Notes under the pieces: generated by a model
What the model was told of the DNA's origin: nothing
Database searches by the model: none
What the model saw: the letters and a program-made list of their open reading frames with translations, nothing else
Assembly: GCF_034119845.1 (NCBI RefSeq)
Contig: NZ_CP139420.1
Coordinates: 2,148,001 to 2,212,000, forward strand
Direction: 5' to 3'
Length of the DNA: 64,000 nt
Source: Flavobacterium sp. NG2
GTDB lineage: Bacteria; Bacteroidota; Bacteroidia; Flavobacteriales; Flavobacteriaceae
In this document: positions 52,755 through 61,633 of the stretch, piece by piece
Layout of the letters: each line of letters begins with the position of its first letter
Position numbering within the stretch: the first letter of the stretch is position 1
Made by a program: the position numbers and the translations under genes

Positions 52755-55466
52755 ATGATCGTAAAAAGCGCTTTTAAGGAATTATCAATAGTTGCGATGT
52801 TGCGGTTAAATTTCTTAATTGTTTTATTAAGAATGTTTTTTTTAAGATTAGTGGTGATTCTATTATTTTTTTATACAACAGGATATAGCCAAAACAACTT
52901 TTTTTCTAAAACAAAATTAGAGCACAAAATTCATCTAGGGGAAAATGATTCCCTATCAAATCGTTATCAATTTGATTATTCAAAACTAAGTGCTGCCTTA
53001 AAGCAAACCTTTAAAACCTCAAAAGGTACAAAAAACAAAGTAATAGTAGGTTTTCCTGATAAAAGAGGTGCTATTATTGATTTTCTGATTTCGGAACGTG
53101 CTGTTTTGGATGAAGAACAACAACAAAAATATCCCGAAATACGGTCGTATTTTGGTTACAATATTGAAAATCCATCGATTAAAATAAGTTTTAGTCTTTC
53201 TCCCTACAATGGGCTTAGCGGAATTATGATTACTAAAGATGAGTTTGTAATTTACGAACCCTTTGATAATGTTGAAGCTTTTAAGGTATTAGAAAAAAAG
53301 AATATTGAAAGTAGGACGGTTGCTAATTGCTTAGCTCCTAAAAATTTAAGTAAGCTAAAAAATATTGAGTATCTTAAAAAACAGGCAGCGACTACTGTCA
53401 AAAAAAAATATAAAATTGCAATAGCTACGACTAACGAGTATTCTGGTTTTCACGGAAATACTCTTGCCAGTGTGAATGCTGCAATTGTGGCTACTTTGAC
53501 AAACGTGAACGCCGTGTTTGAAAATGATTTGAATATTAGTTTTCAATTAGCCCCTAATAATGACAGCCTTTTATTTTTGGATACAGATAGTGATTCTTTT
53601 ATAGATACCACTGATTATGGGGAGTCATTGCAAAAACTTCTTGACACTAAGATAGGTGAAGCTAATTATTCCATCGGACATTTGTTTCGAAAAGGAGGTA
53701 TTGCGGGCAACTCAAACTGTATTGGTTGTGTTTGTCAGTCAGGCTTGAAAGGGAGGGCGTATTCTTCAAGTAATCATCCCTCGGGATATTTTTTTGACTA
53801 CAATCTAGTAGCTCATGAAATTGGCCACCAATTTGGTGCTAATCACACTTGGTCTGCTAATGGAAATGAAGGAACTGGAGTTCAAGTGGAACCCGGTTCA
53901 GGTTCTACAATTATGGGATATGCGGGTATTTCTAATTCGGCAAATGTTGGGTTGAATAACGAACCTTATTTTCATGGGATTTCGATTACTCAAATTGAAG
54001 ACTATTCGAGCCAAATATCATGTGGTGATTTCATAAGCACCACAAATACGAAACCAAATATTAAAGACTTTTCTACAATTATTTTGCCCATATCAACTCC
54101 TTTTAAATTAGAAGGGCAAGCATGGGATAATGACGGAGATGTGTTGACCTACTGTTGGGAGCAAATTGACAATAGTTTTGGAAGGTATGTTTTTCCTGAC
54201 TCTCAGGTGACCAACTCCAATGCCGTTTTATGCAGGTCTTATTTGCCTTCGCAAAATAATACAAGATATATTCCAAATCTTGATGAGTTACGGTATGGTC
54301 TTAATGAAACAAAATGGGAAAAAGTTCCTAATGTGGCAAGAAAAGCTACTTTCAGACTGACTGTAAGGGATAATAATACACAGGGCGGGCTTACAAACTA
54401 CAAAGATGTTGAAGTGGTATTTGATGGTAATTATGGGCCTTTTGAATTTAATTCATTTAATACTAAGTCCATTTTTTTAATACCTAATTCCTATCAAACG
54501 ATTAGTTGGAACGTAAATAAGACAAACCAGCTTCAAGGGGGGAAATATCTAAAATTAGTACTCTCTACTGATGGAGGAGTAAAATATGATTATGTTATTG
54601 CGGATAATATACCTAATAATGGTGTCTTTCAATTTAAGGTACCTAACATCGTAGCAACTGAATGCCGTTTTTTGCTGGAAGCGAATGGAGGTCATTTTTT
54701 TGCAATCAATAAAGAAAATTTCTCCATTGGTCAAGAAGTGGTGAATGTCTGTAAAAAATACGAATCCAGTTTAAACTTAGCATTGCCAATAAGTCATGAT
54801 TTACCTGATGCTAAACAAATAAACAGTATTGTTGTTGAGGATTCGGAAATGGTAAATAATGTTAATGTTGCTATTAATTTATCCCATGAGCAAATTAAGA
54901 ATTTAGAAATTTTTATTGAAAGCCCACGGGGGACAAAAGTAGAATTAAAGAGCTATGGAAGTTGTGGAACTGAAAAGGGTATAGTAGGAGTATTTGATGA
55001 TGAAGCGGTGCATTTTGATTGTTTAAAGAGTTTGAATAACTTCAAATTCCGTCCGCAAAAAGATGCTTTATCACTGTTTAAGGGAGAAAATAGCAAAGGA
55101 AAATGGAATATAATTATTAAAGATAATTTGCCTTCATTTGGCGGTGTGTTGAATTCATGGTCCATAGAATTTTGTAAAAAAACGGCTAAAGAAGTTACGC
55201 AAAGGGAAAATGCCTTTGATGCTAGTGCTGTTTTTCCAAACCCTAATGATGGCAGTTTTATTGTAAGCTCCCCTGTTTTACACTCAATAAAAAAAATTAC
55301 CATGGAGTTATTGGATTCAAGGGGTAGATTAGTTTATAAAAAAGAAATCGAAGAAACAAATTATTTAAATGAATCCATCACTTTAAACAGCCTACAATCA
55401 GGAATCTATATTTTGGAACTTACGGATGGAGAAAAAAAAATATCCCGAAAAATTCTTGTGAAATAA
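52755..55466 (+). CDS. Secreted M12-like (reprolysin) metallopeptidase with P-domain and T9SS domain
   Basis: A 903-residue protein. The N-terminus is long and hydrophobic (MLRLNFLIVLLRMFFL to TTGYSQ), so start could be 52755 or an internal ATG such as 52797. A propeptide-like region (~50-215) precedes the zincin domain with HEIGHQFGANHTW (His354, Glu355, His358, His364) and a Met-turn (STIMGYAGIS). Ig/PKD-like and unknown beta domains (~430-660) follow, then a proprotein convertase P-domain (~680-815, HEQIKNLEIFIESPRGTKV, GKWNIIIKDNLPSFGGVLNSW). A T9SS sorting domain ends the protein (VFPNPNDGSF, SGIYILELTDG). A peptidase inside a polysaccharide locus may free glycans from cell-wall glycoproteins or mature co-secreted enzymes. 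Confidence 0.87.
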   Translation: MIVKSAFKELSIVAMLRLNFLIVLLRMFFLRLVVILLFFYTTGYSQNNFFSKTKLEHKIHLGENDSLSNRYQFDYSKLSAALKQTFKTSKGTKNKVIVGFPDKRGAIIDFLISERAVLDEEQQQKYPEIRSYFGYNIENPSIKISFSLSPYNGLSGIMITKDEFVIYEPFDNVEAFKVLEKKNIESRTVANCLAPKNLSKLKNIEYLKKQAATTVKKKYKIAIATTNEYSGFHGNTLASVNAAIVATLTNVNAVFENDLNISFQLAPNNDSLLFLDTDSDSFIDTTDYGESLQKLLDTKIGEANYSIGHLFRKGGIAGNSNCIGCVCQSGLKGRAYSSSNHPSGYFFDYNLVAHEIGHQFGANHTWSANGNEGTGVQVEPGSGSTIMGYAGISNSANVGLNNEPYFHGISITQIEDYSSQISCGDFISTTNTKPNIKDFSTIILPISTPFKLEGQAWDNDGDVLTYCWEQIDNSFGRYVFPDSQVTNSNAVLCRSYLPSQNNTRYIPNLDELRYGLNETKWEKVPNVARKATFRLTVRDNNTQGGLTNYKDVEVVFDGNYGPFEFNSFNTKSIFLIPNSYQTISWNVNKTNQLQGGKYLKLVLSTDGGVKYDYVIADNIPNNGVFQFKVPNIVATECRFLLEANGGHFFAINKENFSIGQEVVNVCKKYESSLNLALPISHDLPDAKQINSIVVEDSEMVNNVNVAINLSHEQIKNLEIFIESPRGTKVELKSYGSCGTEKGIVGVFDDEAVHFDCLKSLNNFKFRPQKDALSLFKGENSKGKWNIIIKDNLPSFGGVLNSWSIEFCKKTAKEVTQRENAFDASAVFPNPNDGSFIVSSPVLHSIKKITMELLDSRGRLVYKKEIEETNYLNESITLNSLQSGIYILELTDGEKKISRKILVK

Positions 55467-55605
55467 AATAATTAATTTGTTTAAGATGTTTTTAACTATT
55501 GCATCATATTTGGGTGTATTAGTTTGTGTGATATTTATTTTTTTTGTTATTTTTTTGAAGTTTGTTTATCGATATAACTAAATAAATATGATATTTTAAT
55601 TAAAA

Positions 55606-55650
55606 CCCTATAGTTCAGGATAGTTAAATTTTATTACTAAATTAAATTTA
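55606..55650 (+). promoter_or_regulatory. PUL direct-repeat activator site and -7 box, upstream of lipoprotein PL28
   Basis: CCCTATAG-TT-CAGGATAG (55606-55623); the second half is canonical. TAAATTTA follows after exactly 19 nt (55643-55650), giving a leader of only ~25 nt to the ATG at 55680. Confidence 0.65.
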
Positions 55651-55679
55651 CTTCATTAATTAACCAAATTTAATAATAA

Positions 55680-56612
55680 ATGAAAACAAAATTTAACCGA
55701 TTAGTCCTTAGTGGTTTTGGAGGGTTACTCCAAATTGGACTCTTAATGTCTTGTACGAACGATGCTCAAGAATCAAAAAATGTAGCTGCGAGTGACGAAG
55801 ACATTACAGTGCCAATTAGTAATAATTTAACAGCAGCAGACTGTAGTCAGCAATTGTATAGTTGGACAGGTGGGGGGACCGATCATAATGTCGGTGTAAG
55901 TCCAACGATTGATGATAGAAGCTGTGCATACGATTATACCCAGAGTACTTATGGTTCTAGTTATAACTGGGGGGTATACCGGATTGCTGCGCCTGATGTC
56001 AATGGTACACTTCAAACCAGAATTGAACGTGAATCCAAAAAAGTAAATAAATTAAATACGGGTAACAAAGTTCGATTTTCTGGCTGGTGTCGTATTTTAA
56101 GTGTGGGTACTGTAGAGAGCCATGGAACCAAACTTCCTACTGATCTTTCAGATAGAAACGGAACTTATATTTTTCAAGTAAAAGGGAAAGACGATCTTAG
56201 TCCAGCTGATAAATCTCCAGCGGTTTGTTTGTTTATTGCTAAAGCTGTAAGGCGCCCAACGGGTTCAATAATCAAAGTTAATGGACAAATTGAAAAATTT
56301 GATATATATAGAGAACAAATTGGAACTCGTAATGGTTATGGCGATGCTCAAAGAAGTTTAGTGAAAATAACAACTGTAGGTTATAACCAGGATTTTTATG
56401 TTGATGTAACAACTGGTTTTACTGTTAGTGGGACTACAGTAACCAATTATGTTAATGGAACAATCAATGGAGTAAATGTAAATTGGAACGCCCCTAATAA
56501 TGTTAATCCTAAAGAAACGTTCTTCCGTATGGGGGCTTACCGTTGTTGGGAAGGTGCTGCAACTATTTTATGGAGAGAAGGAACTAAGATTGATGGTTTT
56601 GTAAATAACTAA
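55680..56612 (+). CDS. PL28 ulvan lyase, surface lipoprotein form
   Basis: A 310-residue lipoprotein with lipobox LLMSC (Cys25). The body carries the same PL28 motifs as the protein at 42798: IDDRSCAYDYTQSTYGSSY, LQTRIERESKK, NKVRFSGWCRILSVG, GTYIFQVKGKDD, AVCLFIAKAV, EKFDIYREQIGT, FFRMGAYRCWEGAATILWREG. It lacks the beta-trefoil and T9SS domains, so it is anchored to the outer membrane rather than secreted. Unlike its paralogue it has an extra Cys in GAYRCWEG and SGWCRIL, which could form a disulfide. Endolytic cleavage of ulvan at the cell surface next to SusCD is the likely role. Confidence 0.85.
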   Translation: MKTKFNRLVLSGFGGLLQIGLLMSCTNDAQESKNVAASDEDITVPISNNLTAADCSQQLYSWTGGGTDHNVGVSPTIDDRSCAYDYTQSTYGSSYNWGVYRIAAPDVNGTLQTRIERESKKVNKLNTGNKVRFSGWCRILSVGTVESHGTKLPTDLSDRNGTYIFQVKGKDDLSPADKSPAVCLFIAKAVRRPTGSIIKVNGQIEKFDIYREQIGTRNGYGDAQRSLVKITTVGYNQDFYVDVTTGFTVSGTTVTNYVNGTINGVNVNWNAPNNVNPKETFFRMGAYRCWEGAATILWREGTKIDGFVNN

Positions 56613-56656
56613 ATTATTTTATCTGCTAGTAGATAATGTAGTAAGAGTATATATGT

Positions 56657-56692
56657 AAACTGCACAGAAAGTAATTTCCGTGCAGTTTTTTT
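56657..56692. terminator. Strong hairpin terminator between convergent genes
   Basis: AAACTGCACAGAAA pairs with TTTCCGTGCAGTTT (13 of 14) with a T tail on the + strand. It lies between the + strand PL28 and the end of the minus-strand AraC gene (whose stop is at 56755), so it could serve both. Confidence 0.75.
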
Positions 56693-56754
56693 ATTTTTAA
56701 GTTTCTATCTTTTACGATTACTACCAAGAAAAAGCAGCTTGTTTTTATGTTGTC

Positions 56755-57630
56755 TTATTTTTGAAAATTTCTAAACTGCCCAGGAGTCAATCCTGTTTTT
56801 TGTTTAAAAAGACGGTTAAAATAAAAATCCGATTCAAAGCCCAATTCATAAGCAATTTCTTTTTGGTTTTTATTGGAGTTTAAAAGCAGTTCTTTGGACT
56901 TTTCGATTTTAAGTAACAAATAATATTGCAATGGCGATACGCCTGTTTGGGTTTTAAAATCAATTCTAAATTTGGAATAGCTAACGCCAAGTTCCGTTGC
57001 CATTTTTTCTAAATCAATAGATTGCTTAATGTTCTTGTACATCAAACTTTTGGCTTTTGAAATCATAGAGTTGAGGTCTTCAATGTTGTTACCTCCCTGT
57101 TTGATGTTGTAAAGCTCGGCCATTAGTTGGACGCAAATTCCAGAGGCTAGTCTTTGAAAACCAAAGGGTTCTTCGTCAAATAATTTGAAAAGCGTATTGA
57201 AATGATTTAAAACCGACTCAGTATTGCATTTTGAAAGAAGTGGTTCTTCAGCCGTGAAAAAGCCGTTGGCCAAAAATTGATTGGCGATTTCGCCCGAAAA
57301 ACCTACCCAACGTTCTGTCCAGCCTGTCTTTTTTGAAGGTTTGTACCGGTGCCAAACTCTGGGAAATAATAAAAATACATCCCCATCCGAAATTCTTTTT
57401 TTACCTGTTTGCTCACTTTCAAATACCCCTTCTCCTTTGGTGATTAAAACCAAATGGAATTCGTCTAAAACGCGCCCTTTACTCCATTCGAATACATAAT
57501 CGTCAGGATGGTCTTTTGAGGGATAGTCTTGATTGGGGCTAATTACAGTTCTGCCAAGGTTGTTGATAAAGAAACCCCATTTTTTATCTTGGTCAAAAAC
57601 CATCAGGTATTTGCGGTATTTGTTTTTCAT
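56755..57630 (-). CDS. AraC-family transcription regulator
   Basis: A 291-residue protein on the minus strand. An N-terminal cupin-like sugar-binding domain (LVLITKGEGVFESEQTGKKRISDGDVFLLFPRVWHRYKP) is followed by the two AraC helix-turn-helix motifs (ELGVSYSKFRIDFKTQTGVSPLQYYL and IAYELGFESDFYFNRLFKQKTG). Such XylS/RhaS-type activators respond to a sugar and bind two adjacent major grooves. It is the only minus-strand gene and is divergent from the GH78 at 57851, so it probably controls that gene and the catabolic genes after it (isomerase). Candidate operator repeats lie in the 220-bp divergent gap. Ligand unknown; L-rhamnose is plausible. Confidence 0.9.
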   Translation of the reverse strand: MKNKYRKYLMVFDQDKKWGFFINNLGRTVISPNQDYPSKDHPDDYVFEWSKGRVLDEFHLVLITKGEGVFESEQTGKKRISDGDVFLLFPRVWHRYKPSKKTGWTERWVGFSGEIANQFLANGFFTAEEPLLSKCNTESVLNHFNTLFKLFDEEPFGFQRLASGICVQLMAELYNIKQGGNNIEDLNSMISKAKSLMYKNIKQSIDLEKMATELGVSYSKFRIDFKTQTGVSPLQYYLLLKIEKSKELLLNSNKNQKEIAYELGFESDFYFNRLFKQKTGLTPGQFRNFQK

Positions 57631-57669
57631 ATCATTTTGTGCAATTAAAATATCAAATTGTCAATTTCA

Positions 57670-57703
57670 ATTCCTGCATAAATTAGCGAATTTTACATTC
57701 CTG
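57670..57703. promoter_or_regulatory. ATTCCTG direct repeat in the divergent AraC/GH78 gap
   Basis: ATTCCTG occurs at 57670-57676 and again at 57697-57703, 27 bp apart in the same orientation. Such spaced direct repeats are expected for AraC-type operators, but a 7-mer is short. Confidence 0.3.
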
Positions 57704-57850
57704 TTTGTTTGAAATAGTATAACAAATGTATTTAAATATAAGTTGTTAAGCTGTAAATATAAATTTATTTGTTCAAAAGGGTACTCTTTATTCTGAATAT
57801 GCTTTTTTATTAAAAACCAAATCAAAAAATACAATTTTAAGTTTTGTAAA

Positions 57851-60800
57851 ATGAAAAACCAATTTAAAAATCTTGTAATAAATAATGCTTTCCAATTGTT
57901 TCTGGCGGTATTATTAGTGTCTAGTAGTTGTTGTTTTGCCAATTCTACAGTGAAAGTCGTGGACTTGCGATGCGAGTATCGAACGAATCCTTTAGGGATT
58001 GATAATACCTTGCCTAGGTTGAGTTGGAAACTTCTAGAATCCCAACAGCTGAGAGGTCAAAAACAAACAGCCTATCAAATTGTTGTTTCGACTAGTATTC
58101 AAAACCTACATAAAAATATCGGCGATTTATGGGATTCTGGAAAAGTAGAAAGCAATCAATCCGTTAATACCATTTATAACGGAAAGCGATTAATTTCTGG
58201 TCAAGAATGTTTCTGGAAAGTCCGTATATGGGATGTGTCAGGTGTGCAGTCGAACTGGAGTGAAGATGCCAAATTCACGATGGGTTTGTTGAACAAAGAG
58301 GACTGGAAAGGCGAGTGGATTTTTAAGAAAGACCAAAAGAAAACCGACCACAATTGGTACCGCAAAAACATTAATTTATCAGAACAACCCAGTTCGGCCT
58401 ATGTTTATTTGGGGTCTTTTGGTTACCATGAATTGTATGTAAACGGTCAAAAAGTGACCGATAATGTAATGAATCCTGTTTCGTCTTATATGAAAAAGCG
58501 AATTCCGTATTTGACGTATGATATTAGGAAGCATTTGAAAAAAGGGAAAAATGTCATTGCGGTTTGGCATGCCGCTGGTTGGGCTAGATGGGACCGCATT
58601 ACCGAGTACAGAAATCCGCCTTTTGCATTCAAAGCTCAAGTAGAAATCCAACTGGGAACTACTCAATTAGCCCTTGGTACTGATGAAACATGGAAATGTA
58701 AAGTAAGTAACAGTCAGTATTATGGGGATTGGGATATTTTGCGTTTTGGTGGCGAAACCATTGATGACAGAAAAAAAGAAGATAACTGGAATGCGGCAGA
58801 TTATGATGATAGTAATTGGTCTCAGGCGGGTATTTACAATGCCGAGGAACTAAATAAAAACATCCCCGAAAGGAATGAAAATGTTACGGTAAATGAGGAT
58901 AAGGTTATTGGTCTAGAGCGATTCAAAAACAGAAGGTTTACTGAAATTACAGCCGAGTTAAGTGCTCAAATGGTGGAACCTCAAGTCAAGTTTGAAGAGG
59001 TTAACCCCATTGCAATTCAAAAAAATGCCGACGGTACCTATCGCATTGATATGGGACGCAATTATACTGGTTTTTTTGAAATGAAATTGTACAAAGGGGC
59101 TGTTGGCGATTCGATTTTGTTTGAGATTAGCGACCAAACCGAAAAAGTGATGAACTGGGAGCAAAAAAGCAAATACATTTACGGAAAATCGGGTGAAGGA
59201 AAATTTACCAACCGATTCAATGTCGCCGGTGGACGCTGGATTACCGTTTATGGTCTGAAATACGAACCCAAATTAGCCGATATTAAAGGTTTTGTGATTA
59301 CCAATGACCGTAAACGCATTAGTTCATTTGAAAGTTCGAGTAAATTATTAAACCAGATTTACAAAACAAATTTGGATACCTACCTAGCCAATACCCTTGA
59401 CGGAATATTAATGGATTGCCCACACCGCGAGCGAAGAGGTTGGGGTGAAGTGACCGTAGCAGCCATGTACGGTGATGCGCTACCTAATTTTGAAAGTGGT
59501 GCTTACATGGATCAGTATTTACAATACACGCGCGATTCACAATTTCCCGATGGTCAAATTCGTGGTGTTATTAATGAAAACGATCGTCCTTTTTTAATGT
59601 GGAAAGCCAATAGCCCTTTAACAGTTTGGGAAACCTACAGAATGTTGGGGGACAAAAAAGTATTAGAAGATAACTACGAGTCGATGAAAAAATGGATGAC
59701 TTGGATGTATCAAAATTCTAATTATGAGTCGGGAGGTGCATTGATTACAGGGCCACAAGGAGCTAGAGATTTCCCTGGTTTAGGCGATTGGTGTACTCCA
59801 AAAGGAAATTTCTGGACCAGTAGCAACTCGCCCGAAGCGATTCATTTTAACAACTGTGTTTATGCCTTTATGCTAGATAATGCCGAGAAAATGGCTTTAG
59901 AATTAAACAAAACCGAAGAAGCAAAAATCTTTGCCAATCGTTTAAAAGTACAACGAGAAGCTACGCATAAAATGACGTATAATGCTGAAACAGGCCAATA
60001 TGGCAATGGGCAACAAGTCAATCAAGCCTTTGCTTTGATTGCAGGCGTAACCCCCGAAGCCGAAAAGAAAAAAGTAACGGATGTTTTAGTAGATAATGTG
60101 TTGTACAAATTTCCGTATTACGACACGGGGAGTTCAGGACAAGGTATGTACACCCGTTATTTTACCGAGTATGGAGAGCGCATGGATTTGATTTATGAGT
60201 TGCTACAGGACAAGCATCATCCTAGTTATGGCTATTTTATAGCACAGGGCGAAACCGTTTGGCCAGAACGTTGGTCTTCGGTTGGTGTTAGTAAAATCCA
60301 TACTTGTTATACAGGAATTGGCGGTTATTTTATCAAAGGTTTTGGTGGTATTCGTCCTAATCCTAAAAGTTTAGGCATGCAAAATATGATCATAAAACCA
60401 GCAGTTGTGGGTGATTTAACTTTTGCCAATACAGCATACGAATCCATGTATGGAAAAGTAATTGTCAATTGGACAAAGAAAAATAACACTGCCAATTTCC
60501 ATATCGAAGTTCCTGTCAATTCTACCGCTCAGGTGTATGTACCAGCTGTTTCTAAAAATGGGGTGAAAGAAGGAAAAGTACTCGCAGAAAATGCCAAAGG
60601 AATTAGCTTTCTAGGTACCGAAAAAAATGATGCTGTTGGGAATTATGTCATCTATAATGTGTCATCTGGAATCTATGATTTTCAGGTGAGCGAATTGCCA
60701 AAAACCGTTTATCCAGAACCTATAGGGACTAATAAAAACCTGGCTTTACTAGGCAGAATGAACGCTTCATCGATGTTTATTGAAACAGAAAAGTTGCCTG

Positions 60801-61120
60801 GTTTCGAAGCTTTCAAAGCCAATGATGAAAACAACGAAACCAGCTGGCAGGCTAAAGACGCCAATAACCAGTATTTAGAAGTCGAATGGGTAAAACCACA
60901 AACCTTTAGCAAAGTAATCATCAATGAGTTAGGAACTACTATTGAAGGCTACAAAATTCAGTTTTGGAACGGAAAAGAATGGAAAGTTTTAGCAACAGGA
61001 AAAAGCTGTGGGCAAAACAAAGAACACAATTTTAAAACGGTAACTGCTACTAAGTGCAGAATTACAATTGATAAGGGACAAAAAGCGGTTTCAATAGCCG
61101 AGTTTAAAATTTATATGTAA
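57851..61120 (+). CDS. GH78 alpha-L-rhamnosidase with C-terminal F5/8 type C (CBM32-like) domain
   Basis: A 1089-residue protein with signal peptide (to about residue 31, ending SSSCCFA; the Cys pair makes a lipoprotein signal conceivable). Domains are an Ig-like N-terminal domain (~40-145, YQIVVSTSIQN, CFWKVRIWD), the rhamnosidase N beta-sandwich (~160-330, SFGYHELYVNGQKV), a middle beta domain, and the (alpha/alpha)6 catalytic domain with MDCPHRERRGWGE (Asp ~522) and ETVWPERW (~801). Residues ~960-1089 form a discoidin-like domain (NNETSWQAKDANNQYLEVEW, CRITIDKGQKAVSIAEFKIY) that may bind carbohydrate. It is divergent from the AraC regulator. Compared with the other GH78 at 4910 it keeps the N-domain but its acid motif reads DCPHRERRGWGE instead of DCPQRDERVGWTGD. 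Confidence 0.93.
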   Translation: MKNQFKNLVINNAFQLFLAVLLVSSSCCFANSTVKVVDLRCEYRTNPLGIDNTLPRLSWKLLESQQLRGQKQTAYQIVVSTSIQNLHKNIGDLWDSGKVESNQSVNTIYNGKRLISGQECFWKVRIWDVSGVQSNWSEDAKFTMGLLNKEDWKGEWIFKKDQKKTDHNWYRKNINLSEQPSSAYVYLGSFGYHELYVNGQKVTDNVMNPVSSYMKKRIPYLTYDIRKHLKKGKNVIAVWHAAGWARWDRITEYRNPPFAFKAQVEIQLGTTQLALGTDETWKCKVSNSQYYGDWDILRFGGETIDDRKKEDNWNAADYDDSNWSQAGIYNAEELNKNIPERNENVTVNEDKVIGLERFKNRRFTEITAELSAQMVEPQVKFEEVNPIAIQKNADGTYRIDMGRNYTGFFEMKLYKGAVGDSILFEISDQTEKVMNWEQKSKYIYGKSGEGKFTNRFNVAGGRWITVYGLKYEPKLADIKGFVITNDRKRISSFESSSKLLNQIYKTNLDTYLANTLDGILMDCPHRERRGWGEVTVAAMYGDALPNFESGAYMDQYLQYTRDSQFPDGQIRGVINENDRPFLMWKANSPLTVWETYRMLGDKKVLEDNYESMKKWMTWMYQNSNYESGGALITGPQGARDFPGLGDWCTPKGNFWTSSNSPEAIHFNNCVYAFMLDNAEKMALELNKTEEAKIFANRLKVQREATHKMTYNAETGQYGNGQQVNQAFALIAGVTPEAEKKKVTDVLVDNVLYKFPYYDTGSSGQGMYTRYFTEYGERMDLIYELLQDKHHPSYGYFIAQGETVWPERWSSVGVSKIHTCYTGIGGYFIKGFGGIRPNPKSLGMQNMIIKPAVVGDLTFANTAYESMYGKVIVNWTKKNNTANFHIEVPVNSTAQVYVPAVSKNGVKEGKVLAENAKGISFLGTEKNDAVGNYVIYNVSSGIYDFQVSELPKTVYPEPIGTNKNLALLGRMNASSMFIETEKLPGFEAFKANDENNETSWQAKDANNQYLEVEWVKPQTFSKVIINELGTTIEGYKIQFWNGKEWKVLATGKSCGQNKEHNFKTVTATKCRITIDKGQKAVSIAEFKIYM

Positions 61121-61162
61121 AAAACACAAAGGTAAATGACCTAATTAATGAATCAGATCTAA

Positions 61163-61260
61163 ATTATTATCTGCGAAAATCTGCCTAATCTGCGTGCTGA
61201 TTTTTTGCACGCAGATTCGGCAGATTTATGCAGATTTTTTTCAAAATCTTTTGATAAACA
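61163..61260. repeat. REP-like hairpin repeat, copy 1
   Basis: ATTATTATCTGCGAAAATCTG followed by ATCTGCGTGC-tgatttttt-GCACGCAGAT, a perfect 10-bp stem, and a tail of AATCTG/CAGATT words and TTTTTTTCAAAAT. Confidence 0.75.
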
Positions 61261-61386
61261 CATTTTAAAAAGAGTTAGATAGAATTTAAAGAAAGTGAAG
61301 ACTTAATTTTGAACGTTTACTATTTCTCGGGTTACAGATCCACACAGATTAAAAAATATATAAAGTTGGTTTACACGAATTTGTAT

Positions 61387-61486
61387 ATTATTATCTGCGA
61401 AAATCTGTGTAAATCTGCGTGCTGATTTTTTGCACGCGGATTTACACAGATTTACACAGATTTTTTTCAAAATATTTTAATAAACA
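61387..61486. repeat. REP-like hairpin repeat, copy 2
   Basis: The same layout as copy 1: ATTATTATCTGCGAAAATCTG, the hairpin ATCTGCGTGC/GCACGCGGAT with one G-T change, then ACACAGATTTACACAGATTT and TTTTTTTCAAAAT. Confidence 0.75.
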
Positions 61487-61633
61487 TAGCTAAAGAAGAA
61501 TTAGTTAGGGTTAGTACGGATTTTACTAATTAGATAAATAAAATCCTTAAAATCTTTTTAATCTGTGGCTTAAAAATAAATTTTGTTTCCTTGATAGCAG
61601 GTGAATGATTGCGTATTTAATAAAAATAATAAA

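Larger units (their letters stand above)
61121..61633. other. Intergenic region carrying two REP-like repeats
   Basis: A 513-base gap holding two ~100-bp near-identical repeats (61163-61260 and 61387-61486). Apart from these and scattered CAGATT words, no gene is visible. Confidence 0.6.

Noticed and set aside
61601..61633. Start of the isomerase at 61601
   Set aside because: The residues before MIKVGLFG are polar and not family-like; the ATG at 61634 begins the conserved domain directly.
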